From NCBI GenBank assembly GCA_017622575.1, contig JAGAQU010000093.1, forward strand, positions 1-57,799: a stretch of DNA of 57,799 nt, given 5' to 3'. This DNA comes from Lachnospiraceae bacterium. GTDB lineage: Bacteria; Bacillota; Clostridia; Lachnospirales; Lachnospiraceae. Positions 25,423-34,152 of the stretch are shown in pieces. Position 1 is the stretch's first letter. Each line of letters opens with the position of its first letter. The notes beneath the pieces are model-generated. The model ran no database searches and was not told the DNA's origin. It was given only the letters and a program-made list of their open reading frames with translations. The position numbers were made by a program, and so were the translations under genes.

Positions 25423-25451
25423 GATGCACTTAATTAGGAGGAAAGAAAAAT

Positions 25452-26744
25452 ATGGTAAAAGCAGTAGTGGGCGCTAACTGGGGCGACGAGGGAAAAGGTA
25501 AAATCACAGATATGCTTGCGCAGCAGGCAGATATTATCATCCGCTTTCAGGGTGGTGCCAATGCAGGACATACGATTGTAAATGATTACGGTAAGTTTGC
25601 ACTTCATACCCTACCTTCCGGCGTGTTCTACGGACATACCACCAGTATCATCGGAAACGGCGTGGCACTGAATATTCCCGTATTATTTAAGGAGATCAAA
25701 TCTATTACAGATAGAAATGTTCCCACGCCGAAGATTCTTGTCTCGGACAGAGCACAGATGGTAATGCCTTACCATATTTTATTTGACCAGTATGAGGAGG
25801 AAAGACTTGGCGGTAAGTCCTTTGGATCTACCAAATCCGGCATTGCTCCTTTCTATTCCGATAAATATGCTAAGATCGGTTTCCAGGTAAGCGAACTTTT
25901 TGACGAAGATCTTTTGAAGGAAAAGGTTGTGAGAGTATGTGAGCAGAAAAATGTGATTTTAGAGCATCTGTATCACAAACCGGCACTGAATCCCGATGAA
26001 CTTCTTGAAACCCTTCATGAATATAAAGAGATGGTTGCACCTTATGTGTGTGACGTATCTGCTTATCTTGACAAAGCATTGAAGGAAAACAAGACAATTC
26101 TGTTGGAGGGTCAGCTTGGTACCTTGAAGGATCCAGATCACGGTATTTATCCCATGGTTACTTCATCCTCCACCCTGGCAGCCTACGGTGCCATCGGAGC
26201 AGGAATCCCTCCTTATGAGATCAAGCAGATTATTACCGTCTGCAAGGCATATTCCTCTGCAGTAGGAGCCGGCGCTTTTGTTTCCGAAATCTTCGGTGAC
26301 GAGGCCGATGAGCTGAGAAGAAGAGGCGGTGACGGCGGTGAATTCGGTGCTACCACGGGACGTCCCAGACGTATGGGATGGTTTGACTGTGTTGCTTCCA
26401 AGTACGGCTGCAGACTCCAGGGAACTACCGATGTTGCCTTTACCGTACTTGATGTGCTTGGTTATCTGGATGAAATCCCGGTATGTGTAGGCTATGAGAT
26501 CGACGGAGAAGTGACCACAGATTTCCCTGTTACCTATAAGCTTGAGAAGGCAAAGCCTGTCTTAAAAACACTTCCCGGATGGAAATGCGATATCCGCGGC
26601 ATCAAAAAGTATGAGGAGCTTCCCGAGAACTGCAGAAAATATGTAGAGTTTATCGAGGAGCAGATCGGTTATCCCATCACCATGGTGAGCAACGGTCCCG
26701 GAAGAGGCGATATCATTTACAGAGAAAGTCCTTTGAAAAAATAA
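25452..26744 (+). CDS. purA: adenylosuccinate synthetase
   Basis: 430 residues. Joins IMP and aspartate using GTP, the first step from IMP to AMP. The N-terminal GANWGDEGKGKITD loop is the GTP/IMP site, followed by GGANAGHTI, STKSGIAP, LEGQLGTLKDPDHG, GATTGRPRRMGWFD and a C-terminal NGPGRGDII. Length and motif order are normal. Start after TTAGGAGGAAAG. Confidence 0.96.
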   Translation: MVKAVVGANWGDEGKGKITDMLAQQADIIIRFQGGANAGHTIVNDYGKFALHTLPSGVFYGHTTSIIGNGVALNIPVLFKEIKSITDRNVPTPKILVSDRAQMVMPYHILFDQYEEERLGGKSFGSTKSGIAPFYSDKYAKIGFQVSELFDEDLLKEKVVRVCEQKNVILEHLYHKPALNPDELLETLHEYKEMVAPYVCDVSAYLDKALKENKTILLEGQLGTLKDPDHGIYPMVTSSSTLAAYGAIGAGIPPYEIKQIITVCKAYSSAVGAGAFVSEIFGDEADELRRRGGDGGEFGATTGRPRRMGWFDCVASKYGCRLQGTTDVAFTVLDVLGYLDEIPVCVGYEIDGEVTTDFPVTYKLEKAKPVLKTLPGWKCDIRGIKKYEELPENCRKYVEFIEEQIGYPITMVSNGPGRGDIIYRESPLKK

Positions 26745-26751
26745 ACCGCTT

Positions 26752-26804
26752 AAAAGTACATCACAGGCAGGTTGACAAGACCCTTGCCCGTGATGTACTT
26801 TTTT
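26752..26804 (+). terminator. purA terminator with an embedded TTGACA
   Basis: A perfect 13-bp stem AAAAGTACATCAC / GTGATGTACTTTT plus T tail. The 25-nt loop contains TTGACA (26772-26777), and TACTTT 18 bp further on could be a -10, so the element may also be the promoter of queH. Confidence 0.85.
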
Positions 26805-26807
26805 ATT

Positions 26808-27476
26808 ATGCAAAATAGAAATTATTCCAAAGAACTTGATAAAATCCTTGCTGATCCTTCAAACAGAGGAAAGCATCTGTTTCTCCACAGCTGCTGTGCA
26901 CCCTGCAGCAGTTATGTACTTGAGTATCTGCGCACTTTTTTCCGGATAACGGTTTTTTATTATAATCCCAATATTACGGTGGATGCGGAATACAGTAAGC
27001 GGGTGGAAGAGCAGAAAAGACTGATCGGAGAATTCAATCAAAAGAAGGATGATGCTTTCCCGATTGAGATCGTGGAAGGAGACTATGATGTTCAGCGCTT
27101 TTTTGACTGTGTCAAGGGTCTTGAAAAGTGCCCGGAAGGGGGAGAGCGGTGCTTTGCATGTTTTGCCTTAAGACTTTCGGAAACTGCAAGGCAGGCGAAA
27201 GAGAGAAAAGCTGATTACTTTACGACCACACTGACCATCAGTCCTTTAAAAAATGCGGCAAAGATCAATGAGATCGGCGAACAGCTTTCGGCAAAATGGG
27301 GAGTTGCTTTTCTGCCATCGGATTTTAAGAAGAGAGACGGATACAAAAGATCCATTGAACTCTCTAAGGAGTATGGGCTATATCGGCAGGATTACTGCGG
27401 ATGCATCTACTCAAAACTGGAGAGAGAAGAGCAAAAAAGGCAGGTTTTTGAGGAGAAGAAAACAGAATTACAGTGA
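26808..27476 (+). CDS. queH: epoxyqueuosine reductase QueH (DUF208)
   Basis: Start at ATG 26808; the longer frame begins with TTG inside the purA terminator. The 222-residue protein carries QueH cysteines: SCCAPCSSYVLEYL near residue 25, then CPEGGERCFACFALRL, TTTLTISPLKN and YCGCIYSKLE. QueH reduces epoxyqueuosine to queuosine in tRNA with a [4Fe-4S] centre and a second metal. No convincing ribosome site precedes the ATG, which lies 4 nt after the terminator T run; a leaderless transcript from the promoter-like sequence inside the terminator is possible. Confidence 0.88.
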   Translation: MQNRNYSKELDKILADPSNRGKHLFLHSCCAPCSSYVLEYLRTFFRITVFYYNPNITVDAEYSKRVEEQKRLIGEFNQKKDDAFPIEIVEGDYDVQRFFDCVKGLEKCPEGGERCFACFALRLSETARQAKERKADYFTTTLTISPLKNAAKINEIGEQLSAKWGVAFLPSDFKKRDGYKRSIELSKEYGLYRQDYCGCIYSKLEREEQKRQVFEEKKTELQ

Positions 27477-27567
27477 GACAAATCTTGCGAAAAATGTTCT
27501 GAGATGATAGGATGGATTCATTGAGGTTACGAAAGATGCTTAAAACCATGAGGAAGGGAGAAGAAAC

Positions 27568-29334
27568 ATGAAGAAGTTTCTTGATTTGATTTCAGAGGAA
27601 ATGAAACAGGCCTTTGAGGCGGCAGGCTATGACAGAGAACTTGGAAAGGTGACACTTTCAAACCGCCCCGACCTTTGTGAATATCAGTGTAACGGAGCCA
27701 TGGCAGGTGCCAAACTGTATAAGAAAGCACCCATCATGATCGCGAATGAAGTTGCGGAAAAATGTGAGGGCAGTGATGTGTTCTCGGAGGTTAGTGCAGT
27801 GGCACCGGGTTTTCTTAATCTGAAGGTGAAGGAAGCCTTTGTCACCAAATACTTAAATGAGATGGCAGTGAGCGAGAAATTCGGACTGGACGCGCCGGAA
27901 CATCCCAAGAAGATCATTATCGATTACGGCGGTCCCAACGTGGCAAAGCCTCTCCATGTAGGGCATCTGCGCTCTGCCATTATCGGAGAGAGTATCAAGA
28001 GAATTGCAAGATACGCAGGCCATAAGGTGATCGGGGATATCCATCTTGGTGACTGGGGGCTTCAGATGGGACTGATCATACAGGAGCTTAAGGAGAGACA
28101 GCCCTCCCTTGTCTATTTTGACGAGACCTATGCGGGAGAATATCCTGCTGAGCCTCCCTTTACTATTTCCGAGCTTGAGGAGATCTATCCTACGGCAAGC
28201 GGTAAGTCCAAGGAAGACCCTGCTTATAAAGAAAAAGCGATGGCGGCAACCTTTAAGCTGCAGAGCGGTGTGAGAGGATATCGCGCTCTTTGGGATCAGA
28301 TCATGAAGGTATCTGTTGCGGATCTGAAGAGAAATTATGAAAATCTGAACGTGGAATTCGACCTCTGGAAGGGAGAGTCCGATGTCCATGATGAGATTCC
28401 CGCCATGGTGGATTATATGAAGAAGGAAGGCTACGCCTATATCAGTGACGGAGCTCTTGTGGTGGATGTGAAGGAGGAGACGGATACCAAGGAGATTCCG
28501 CCCTGCATGATCCTTAAGTCAGACGGCGCTTCCCTTTACAATACCACAGATCTTGCCACCATTCTGGTACGTATGAGAGACTATCATCCGGACAAGCTCA
28601 TTTACCTCACTGATAAGCGCCAGGAGCTGTATTTTGAACAGGTATTCCGCTGTGCAAGAAAGACAAAGCTGGTGAAGCCACAGACAGAGCTTTTGCATAT
28701 CGGCTTCGGCACCATGAACGGCAAGGACGGCAAGCCTTTTAAGACCCGTGAGGGCGGGGTGATGCGTCTTGAATACCTGATCAAAGAGATCAATGAGGAA
28801 ATGTACCGCAAGATCACGGACAATCGTGAGGTGGCGGAAGAGGAAGCAAGAAGCACCGCTAAGATCGTGGCGCTTTCCGCAATCAAATACGGGGACCTTT
28901 CCAATCAGGCTTCCAAGGATTATATTTTTGATATTGATAAATTTACTTCCTTTGAGGGAGATACCGGCCCTTACATCCTTTATACCATTGTGCGTATCAA
29001 GTCCATTCTGAACAAGTATAAGGAACAGGGCGGCAGTCTTCAAAATTTGAACATCTGCGATGCGGGCAGCGAGTCGGAAAAATCCCTGATGATGGAGATC
29101 GCAAAGTTTAATGCCATGATGGAAGGCGCCTGTGAAGAGTCGGCACCCCATAAGGTATGTGCCTATATCTATGATCTGGCAAATGCGTTCAATCACTTCT
29201 ATCATGAGACGAAGATCCTGACGGAAGAAAATGCCGATAAAAAGGCAGGTTATATCGCACTTCTTGTGCTCACAAGGGATATCCTTGAAACTTGTATCGA
29301 TGTGCTTGGTTTTTCTGCTCCGGAGAGAATGTAA
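27568..29334 (+). CDS. argS: arginyl-tRNA synthetase
   Basis: 588 residues. Charges tRNA-Arg. The HIGH motif is HVGHLR, within NVAKPLHVGHLRSAIIGESI; LTDKRQELYFEQVFRCAR and FGTMNGKDGKPFKTREGG follow, and the C-terminal anticodon-binding domain has NAFNHFYHETKIL. The N-terminal domain contains SNRPDLCEYQCNGAM. Start follows GGAAGGGAGAAGAAAC. No T-box leader was seen upstream. Confidence 0.95.
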   Translation: MKKFLDLISEEMKQAFEAAGYDRELGKVTLSNRPDLCEYQCNGAMAGAKLYKKAPIMIANEVAEKCEGSDVFSEVSAVAPGFLNLKVKEAFVTKYLNEMAVSEKFGLDAPEHPKKIIIDYGGPNVAKPLHVGHLRSAIIGESIKRIARYAGHKVIGDIHLGDWGLQMGLIIQELKERQPSLVYFDETYAGEYPAEPPFTISELEEIYPTASGKSKEDPAYKEKAMAATFKLQSGVRGYRALWDQIMKVSVADLKRNYENLNVEFDLWKGESDVHDEIPAMVDYMKKEGYAYISDGALVVDVKEETDTKEIPPCMILKSDGASLYNTTDLATILVRMRDYHPDKLIYLTDKRQELYFEQVFRCARKTKLVKPQTELLHIGFGTMNGKDGKPFKTREGGVMRLEYLIKEINEEMYRKITDNREVAEEEARSTAKIVALSAIKYGDLSNQASKDYIFDIDKFTSFEGDTGPYILYTIVRIKSILNKYKEQGGSLQNLNICDAGSESEKSLMMEIAKFNAMMEGACEESAPHKVCAYIYDLANAFNHFYHETKILTEENADKKAGYIALLVLTRDILETCIDVLGFSAPERM

Positions 29335-29346
29335 CAAAAATATAAT

Positions 29347-29376
29347 TTGACAACATTTGAAGCATTTTTTTATAGT
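29347..29376 (+). promoter_or_regulatory. promoter of the MATE exporter gene
   Basis: TTGACA (29347-29352), 18-bp spacer, TATAGT (29371-29376), starting 13 bp after the argS stop. Confidence 0.6.
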
Positions 29377-29433
29377 TTGGAAGGATGGTATGTGCTATAA
29401 AGTAGCTAGCAGTATTAAGAGGAGACTTTTATT

Positions 29434-30795
29434 ATGAAAAGCTATGTAAAGGACATGACGGAGGGAAATCCTACCGAATTATTATTGACATTTATGCTTC
29501 CCATGGTTGTGGGCAACATTTTTCAGCAGTTGTATAACATGGTGGATTCCATGATCGTAGGAAAATATGTTGGTGCGGATGCGCTTGCAGCGGTAGGGGC
29601 CACAGGTTCCCTGAACTTTCTGATCTTTTCCCTGTGCGGCGGTATGGCCAATGGTGTGGGCATCATCATTTCCCAGTATTTCGGAGCGGGAAACGACAGC
29701 GGTGTAAAAAAGGCGATTGCCAATGCCGTTTACATCATGACAGCATCGGCACTTCTCATGGGTGTGATCGGACTTTTGCTTTCCAGAAACCTGCTTGCTT
29801 TTCTGAATACCCCGGAGAATATTCTGGATGATTCTACGCTGTATATGCGTATCATGTGTGCGGGTATTCTTGCCGTAGGTCTCTATAACTGTATTGCAGC
29901 GATCCTACGTGCGGTGGGAGATTCCAAGACACCTCTGTATTTTCTGATTGTTGCCAGTATCCTGAATATTGTGCTTGACCTGTTTTTCGTAAAGACTTTG
30001 GATATGGGTGTGGCAGGAGCGGGAATTGCAACTATCATTTCCCAGCTGCTTGCGGGAATCGGCAGTCTTGCCTTTGCTTTTATCAAAAATCCTTATTTCA
30101 AAATCGGCAGAGAACAGATGAGGGCAGAGCGGACGATCATTGGGCAGTGTGTCAGGATGGGAATACCTCTGGCTTTCCAAAGTTCTCTGATTGCGATATC
30201 CTGCGTTGCATTGCAGAGTGTGGTAAACACCTTCGGCTCTGTGGTGGTGGCAGCGTTTACCGCAACCAGCAGAATCGAGCAGCTGGTACAGCAGCCTTAC
30301 AATTCTCTGGGTATGGCAGTGTCTACCTATACCGGACAGAATATCGGTGCGGGTAAGATCGACAGGGTAAGAAAGGGCTTTCACAAAGGCATGATCATTA
30401 TGGCAATCTTTACTTTTACGATGATACCCCTTGCGCAGTTTGGCGGAGAGTTTATTATGAAGCTGTTTGTCAATGAGCAGGATGTGATCGCCCTGGGCAG
30501 TCAGGCTCTTAAGATTACAAGTTGGTTTTATCTGTTCCTCGGTTCCATTTATGTGGCAAGAGGAATGTTGAACGGAGCAGGAGATGCAACCTTTGCGTTT
30601 ATGAACGGAATCGTAGAAATGGCAGGACGTATCTGTTTTGCAAAGCCTCTTACCATGATTCCGGCAATCGGTGTCTGGGGAGTATGGCTTGCGACCGCAT
30701 TTACCTGGTTTGTAGCAGGCGTTATCAGTGTGGGCCGTTACCTCCAGGGGAAATGGAAGATGCCTAAAAATGCGGCAGTATTGAAAAAACAGTAA
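29434..30795 (+). CDS. MATE-family efflux transporter
   Basis: 453 residues with twelve hydrophobic segments in two halves. Typical MATE sequences appear in the first helix (FMLPMVVGNIFQQLYNMVDS), followed by GKYVGADALAAVGATG and, in the second half, GMAVSTYTGQNIGAGK. MATE proteins export drugs or metabolites using a sodium or proton gradient. Substrate is not predictable. A small unknown gene follows after 20 bp and is probably cotranscribed. Start follows AAGAGGAGAC. Confidence 0.9.
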   Translation: MKSYVKDMTEGNPTELLLTFMLPMVVGNIFQQLYNMVDSMIVGKYVGADALAAVGATGSLNFLIFSLCGGMANGVGIIISQYFGAGNDSGVKKAIANAVYIMTASALLMGVIGLLLSRNLLAFLNTPENILDDSTLYMRIMCAGILAVGLYNCIAAILRAVGDSKTPLYFLIVASILNIVLDLFFVKTLDMGVAGAGIATIISQLLAGIGSLAFAFIKNPYFKIGREQMRAERTIIGQCVRMGIPLAFQSSLIAISCVALQSVVNTFGSVVVAAFTATSRIEQLVQQPYNSLGMAVSTYTGQNIGAGKIDRVRKGFHKGMIIMAIFTFTMIPLAQFGGEFIMKLFVNEQDVIALGSQALKITSWFYLFLGSIYVARGMLNGAGDATFAFMNGIVEMAGRICFAKPLTMIPAIGVWGVWLATAFTWFVAGVISVGRYLQGKWKMPKNAAVLKKQ

Positions 30796-30815
30796 AAAAG
30801 TGTGCGGAGGGAAGC

Positions 30816-31106
30816 ATGGAAGACAAAAAGATCAAACTGAATGAACAGAATCTGGAGTACAGGAAAGGATTCAAGTGGATAGCGCTTTCCTATGAGGAGA
30901 TCGAGAAAGCATATCTGCGCATTGAAGAGGTAAACGGAACTCTCTGCTGCGGCAGAGCGAATTTTGACATGTATTTTCTGATGCTTCAGTTAAAAGGAGG
31001 AGAACTTTTGAAGCTGGAATGCACTTCAAAGGAATCTGTTAAGAAAATGCTGGAACTGCTTAAGGAAAAGAATGATAAGATAGAGTTCGGATACAAGGCA
31101 AAATAG
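30816..31106 (+). CDS. small protein of unknown function
   Basis: 96 residues, soluble, mixed charge, rich in lysine and glutamate, with two cysteines (TLCCGRANF). The pattern of alternating strands followed by a terminal helix (ESVKKMLELLKEKND) resembles a small PH-like fold seen in clostridial proteins, but I cannot name the family. It starts after GTGCGGAGGGAAGC and lies 20 bp after the MATE gene. Confidence 0.6.
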   Translation: MEDKKIKLNEQNLEYRKGFKWIALSYEEIEKAYLRIEEVNGTLCCGRANFDMYFLMLQLKGGELLKLECTSKESVKKMLELLKEKNDKIEFGYKAK

Positions 31107-31129
31107 GTTTGAATGGGAGAGATTGTGCA

Positions 31130-31158
31130 TTGCGCAATCGCTCCTTTTGTGTTATACT
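31130..31158 (+). promoter_or_regulatory. tRNA-Gly promoter
   Basis: TTGCGC (31130-31135), 17-bp spacer, TATACT (31153-31158), 10 bp before the tRNA. Confidence 0.7.
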
Positions 31159-31167
31159 AAATGTCAC

Positions 31168-31238
<71 letters not shown>

Positions 31239-31243
31239 GTCGG

Positions 31244-31271
31244 AGATGCTGTTAACCCGGCATCTTTTTTT
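31244..31271 (+). terminator. tRNA-Gly terminator
   Basis: Stem AGATGC / GCATCT followed by seven or more Ts, directly after the tRNA. Confidence 0.8.
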
Positions 31272-31351
31272 GTGTCGCAATAATATAAATAGGAATCGCC
31301 AATTGTTTACCTTGAGAGAATATGGTATGATTAATTGTCGGGAGGATACAA

Positions 31352-31942
31352 ATGGCAGAAAAGTATTATGCAGTAAAAAAAGGACTGAAAACGGGAATTT
31401 TCAGAACCTGGGAAGAATGCAACGCAAGTATAAACGGATATTCGGGTGCAGTTTTCAAGAGTTTTAAGACCGAAAAGGAGGCCAGAAGCTTCCTTGATGA
31501 AGCAGAGCAGGATATGGAAGGTTCCGATTGTGTCAAAATTTATGTGGATGGCAGTTACGATTCTGCAACGGGAGCATTCTCCTACGGAATGGTAGTTTTG
31601 CTTGACGGTCAGGTTCTTTCTTTTTGTGAGAAATATGAAGATGAGGAGCTGTCTTCCATGCACAATGTGGCGGGGGAGATCAAGGGGGCTGAGGCTGCCA
31701 TGCAATATGCCATTGATCATGGAATCCCCAAGATAGCCATTTATCATGATTATGAGGGGATTGCCAAATGGTGCCTTGGTCTTTGGAAGACAAACAAAGA
31801 AGGGACAAGGGCATATAAGGCTTTCTATGAGGAAGCAAAGAAGAAGACTGCTATCAGATTTGTGAAGGTGACAGGGCACTCCGGTGACACCTACAATGAA
31901 ATGGCGGACAGGCTTGCCAGGGAAGCGCTTGGATTAGTATAG
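31352..31942 (+). CDS. ribonuclease HI with viroplasmin domain
   Basis: 196 residues. The N-terminal 45 residues (YYAVKKGLKTGIFRTWEEC, then YSGAVFKSF) form the caulimovirus viroplasmin/RNase H1 hybrid-binding domain. The rest is an RNase HI fold with catalytic acids in VDGSYD, GEIKGAEAA, HDYEGI and ADRLAREA. It cuts RNA in RNA-DNA hybrids. Start at 31352 follows GGGAGGATACAA. It is the first gene of a run ending at dCMP deaminase. Confidence 0.9.
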   Translation: MAEKYYAVKKGLKTGIFRTWEECNASINGYSGAVFKSFKTEKEARSFLDEAEQDMEGSDCVKIYVDGSYDSATGAFSYGMVVLLDGQVLSFCEKYEDEELSSMHNVAGEIKGAEAAMQYAIDHGIPKIAIYHDYEGIAKWCLGLWKTNKEGTRAYKAFYEEAKKKTAIRFVKVTGHSGDTYNEMADRLAREALGLV

Positions 31943-31961
31943 AGAAAGAGAGAAGATCAGG

Positions 31962-32585
31962 ATGAAGGTTTTATTAATTAACGGAAGCCCCAGAGTAAAG
32001 GGATGTACTTTTACAGCTTTGTCAGAGGTGGCGAAGACCTTGGAAGAATGCGGAATTGAGACAGAGATTGCCCAGATCGGCAATAAGGCCATCAGAGGCT
32101 GCATCGGCTGCGGCGGATGTGCGGGCAAGGGACACTGCGTGTTTGATGATGATGTGACCAATGAGATGATCGCAAAAATAAAAGAGGCAGACGGAGTTGT
32201 GATTGGTTCTCCCGTATATTATTCTTCGCCAAACGGCAATCTGATCAGTATGCTTGACAGACTTTTTTATGCGGGAGGCGATTTCCTTGTTCATAAGCCG
32301 GCTGCTGCTGTGGCTTCGGCGAGAAGAGCGGGAACCTCTGCTACTCTTGATGATCTGCAGAAATATTTTACGATTAAACAGATGCCCATTGTTTCCTCAA
32401 CTTACTGGAATATGGTTCACGGAAGCTGTCCGGAGGATGTCTTAAAGGATGAAGAAGGGCTTCAGACCATGAGAAATCTCGGAAGAAATATGGCCTGGCT
32501 GCTTAAATGTATTGAGAATGGCAAGAATAATGATATCCTTCCACCGGAAGCGGAAACCGGAAGCAAGACGAATTTTATCAGATAG
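31962..32585 (+). CDS. iron-sulfur flavoprotein / NAD(P)H-dependent FMN reductase family
   Basis: 207 residues with a flavodoxin-like fold: GSPRVKGCTFTAL is the FMN phosphate loop, and IGSPVYYSSPNGNL the second flavin contact. A compact cysteine motif C-x2-C-x2-C-x5-C (CIGCGGCAGKGHC, from about residue 47) is that of iron-sulfur flavoproteins and would bind a [4Fe-4S] cluster. It probably moves electrons to small molecules or oxygen species; the partner is unknown. Spacing of 19-20 bp to both neighbours suggests an operon. Confidence 0.8.
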   Translation: MKVLLINGSPRVKGCTFTALSEVAKTLEECGIETEIAQIGNKAIRGCIGCGGCAGKGHCVFDDDVTNEMIAKIKEADGVVIGSPVYYSSPNGNLISMLDRLFYAGGDFLVHKPAAAVASARRAGTSATLDDLQKYFTIKQMPIVSSTYWNMVHGSCPEDVLKDEEGLQTMRNLGRNMAWLLKCIENGKNNDILPPEAETGSKTNFIR

Positions 32586-32605
32586 ACAAGTAGGAGGAGA
32601 CAGCA

Positions 32606-33574
32606 GTGATTCAATATCTGTTGGGGGAAAGCAATCCCCTTGTGGCGGCGCTTGGTCTTTTGACTGCTTTTGCGGCCACCTGTTTTTTGTTGACTAAGCT
32701 AAGCAAATATCTTCCCAAGGATGCGGGAAGAGAATTTGCCCATGACGGGAAATTATCGGCAGGAAAGCCGCGGGGAGCCGGTATCATCTTTGTTCTTGTG
32801 TTTACAGCATCAGCCATTGTTTTTGCGCCAATGAATCGCGAGCTGTGCATTTATCTTATTCTTGTGGCAGCAGAAATGCTGACGGGATATATGGACGATG
32901 CATCCGAGCATCCATGGAATGAGTATAAAAAAGGGTTCCTCGATCTGATCGTGGCGATTGTGCTGGCTGTGACTTATCTGAACTATAATTCCAGCACCAT
33001 TAATATCGCAACACTTGGCATCAATGTCACGCTTCCGCCGGTTTTATTCGGAGTCCTGACGGTAATTCTGGTATGGACCTCCATCAATGTGACCAACTGC
33101 GCCGACGGGGTGGACGGTCTTTCGGGGACGCTTGCACTGATCACGCTGATGACGATTTATATTATTGACAGTATCAGAGAAACAGCGGGTCCCTTCCCTT
33201 ACCTGATCCTTTTGTTTGGCATCTGTATTCTGGGATATCTTTGGTACAATGCAACGCCGAGCCGTCTGATGATGGGAGATGCCGGATCACGTGCCATGGG
33301 GATATTTATCAGCATTGCGGTATTGAAAACAGGAAGTCCCCTGCTCTATATGCCGGTGGCTATCGTGCTGATCTTAGATGGCGGTCTTGGACTTGTCAAA
33401 GTGGCGCTGCTCCGGTTTTTGAAGATTCATATTCTGAAAAATACAAGGACCCCTCTCCATGATCATGTGCGCAAGATCATGGGCTGGTCCAATACACAGA
33501 CTGTTTTCCGTTTTGCCATTATACAGATTGTGGTATCCTTTGTCACGGTGTATTTGCTGCTGGCAAGACAGTGA
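32606..33574 (+). CDS. MraY/WecA-type phosphosugar-polyprenyl transferase paralogue
   Basis: 322 residues, about ten membrane segments. Starts with GTG at 32606 after GTAGGAGGAGACA. The family motifs are YMDDASE, NVTNCADGVDGLSG (nucleotide and magnesium site) and GDAGSRAMG. The loop normally carrying PxHHHF reads PLHDHV, which has one His replaced by Asp. The segment after the first aspartate pair is also longer than usual. Canonical MraY is encoded with division genes and no such genes are here, so this is likely a paralogue acting on another UDP-sugar or a second MraY. Activity is uncertain. Confidence 0.78.
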   Translation: MIQYLLGESNPLVAALGLLTAFAATCFLLTKLSKYLPKDAGREFAHDGKLSAGKPRGAGIIFVLVFTASAIVFAPMNRELCIYLILVAAEMLTGYMDDASEHPWNEYKKGFLDLIVAIVLAVTYLNYNSSTINIATLGINVTLPPVLFGVLTVILVWTSINVTNCADGVDGLSGTLALITLMTIYIIDSIRETAGPFPYLILLFGICILGYLWYNATPSRLMMGDAGSRAMGIFISIAVLKTGSPLLYMPVAIVLILDGGLGLVKVALLRFLKIHILKNTRTPLHDHVRKIMGWSNTQTVFRFAIIQIVVSFVTVYLLLARQ

Positions 33575-33628
33575 CCGATCAAAAAGAAAAGTGCTTGTGA
33601 AAACGGAAGAATTGGAGGAGACATATCC

Positions 33629-34120
33629 ATGAGAGAGAGAAGAGATAAGGTGAATTATTATCTGGATCTGGCGGAAAGTGTATCCCATAGGGGGACCTGC
33701 CTTCGCCGGAATTACGGAGCTGTTATTGTGAAGAATGATGAGGTTATTTCCACCGGCTATGTGGGAGCACCGAGAGGACGAAAAAACTGCAGTGATATCG
33801 GGAAGTGTATCCGCGAGGAGATGAAGATCCCCAGGGGAGAGCGATATGAGCTTTGCAGAAGCGTCCATGCGGAGGCAAATGCCATTATCAGCGCTTCCCG
33901 GGACAAGATGATAGGAAGCAGCATTTATCTGGCAGGTACGGACGCAAAGACAGGCGAGTATATTGCCAATTCCAACAGCTGCTCCATGTGTAAGAGAATG
34001 ATCATCAATGCGGGAATTGAGAAAGTATATGTCCGGGATGACAAGGATCATTATCGTGAAATAAAGGTGCAGGACTGGATCGACAACGATGAGTCCTTAG
34101 AAGGTGTTATGGGATATTGA
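33629..34120 (+). CDS. deoxycytidylate (dCMP) deaminase family protein
   Basis: 163 residues of the cytidine/deoxycytidylate deaminase fold. Zinc site: His and catalytic Glu in SVHAEANAI and the two cysteines of NSCSMCKRMI. An additional cysteine-rich insert (CSDIGKCIREE) is typical of dCMP deaminase and ComE operon protein 2. It turns dCMP into dUMP, the substrate of the thymidylate synthase encoded 13 kb away. Start follows TTGGAGGAGAC. Confidence 0.88.
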   Translation: MRERRDKVNYYLDLAESVSHRGTCLRRNYGAVIVKNDEVISTGYVGAPRGRKNCSDIGKCIREEMKIPRGERYELCRSVHAEANAIISASRDKMIGSSIYLAGTDAKTGEYIANSNSCSMCKRMIINAGIEKVYVRDDKDHYREIKVQDWIDNDESLEGVMGY

Positions 34121-34152
34121 TTTTACTGTAAGAGAGAAAGGATGGTTGATTT

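Noticed and set aside
27480..27567. T-box leader before argS
   Set aside because: Only about 90 bp with no T-box sequence or terminator/antiterminator pair.
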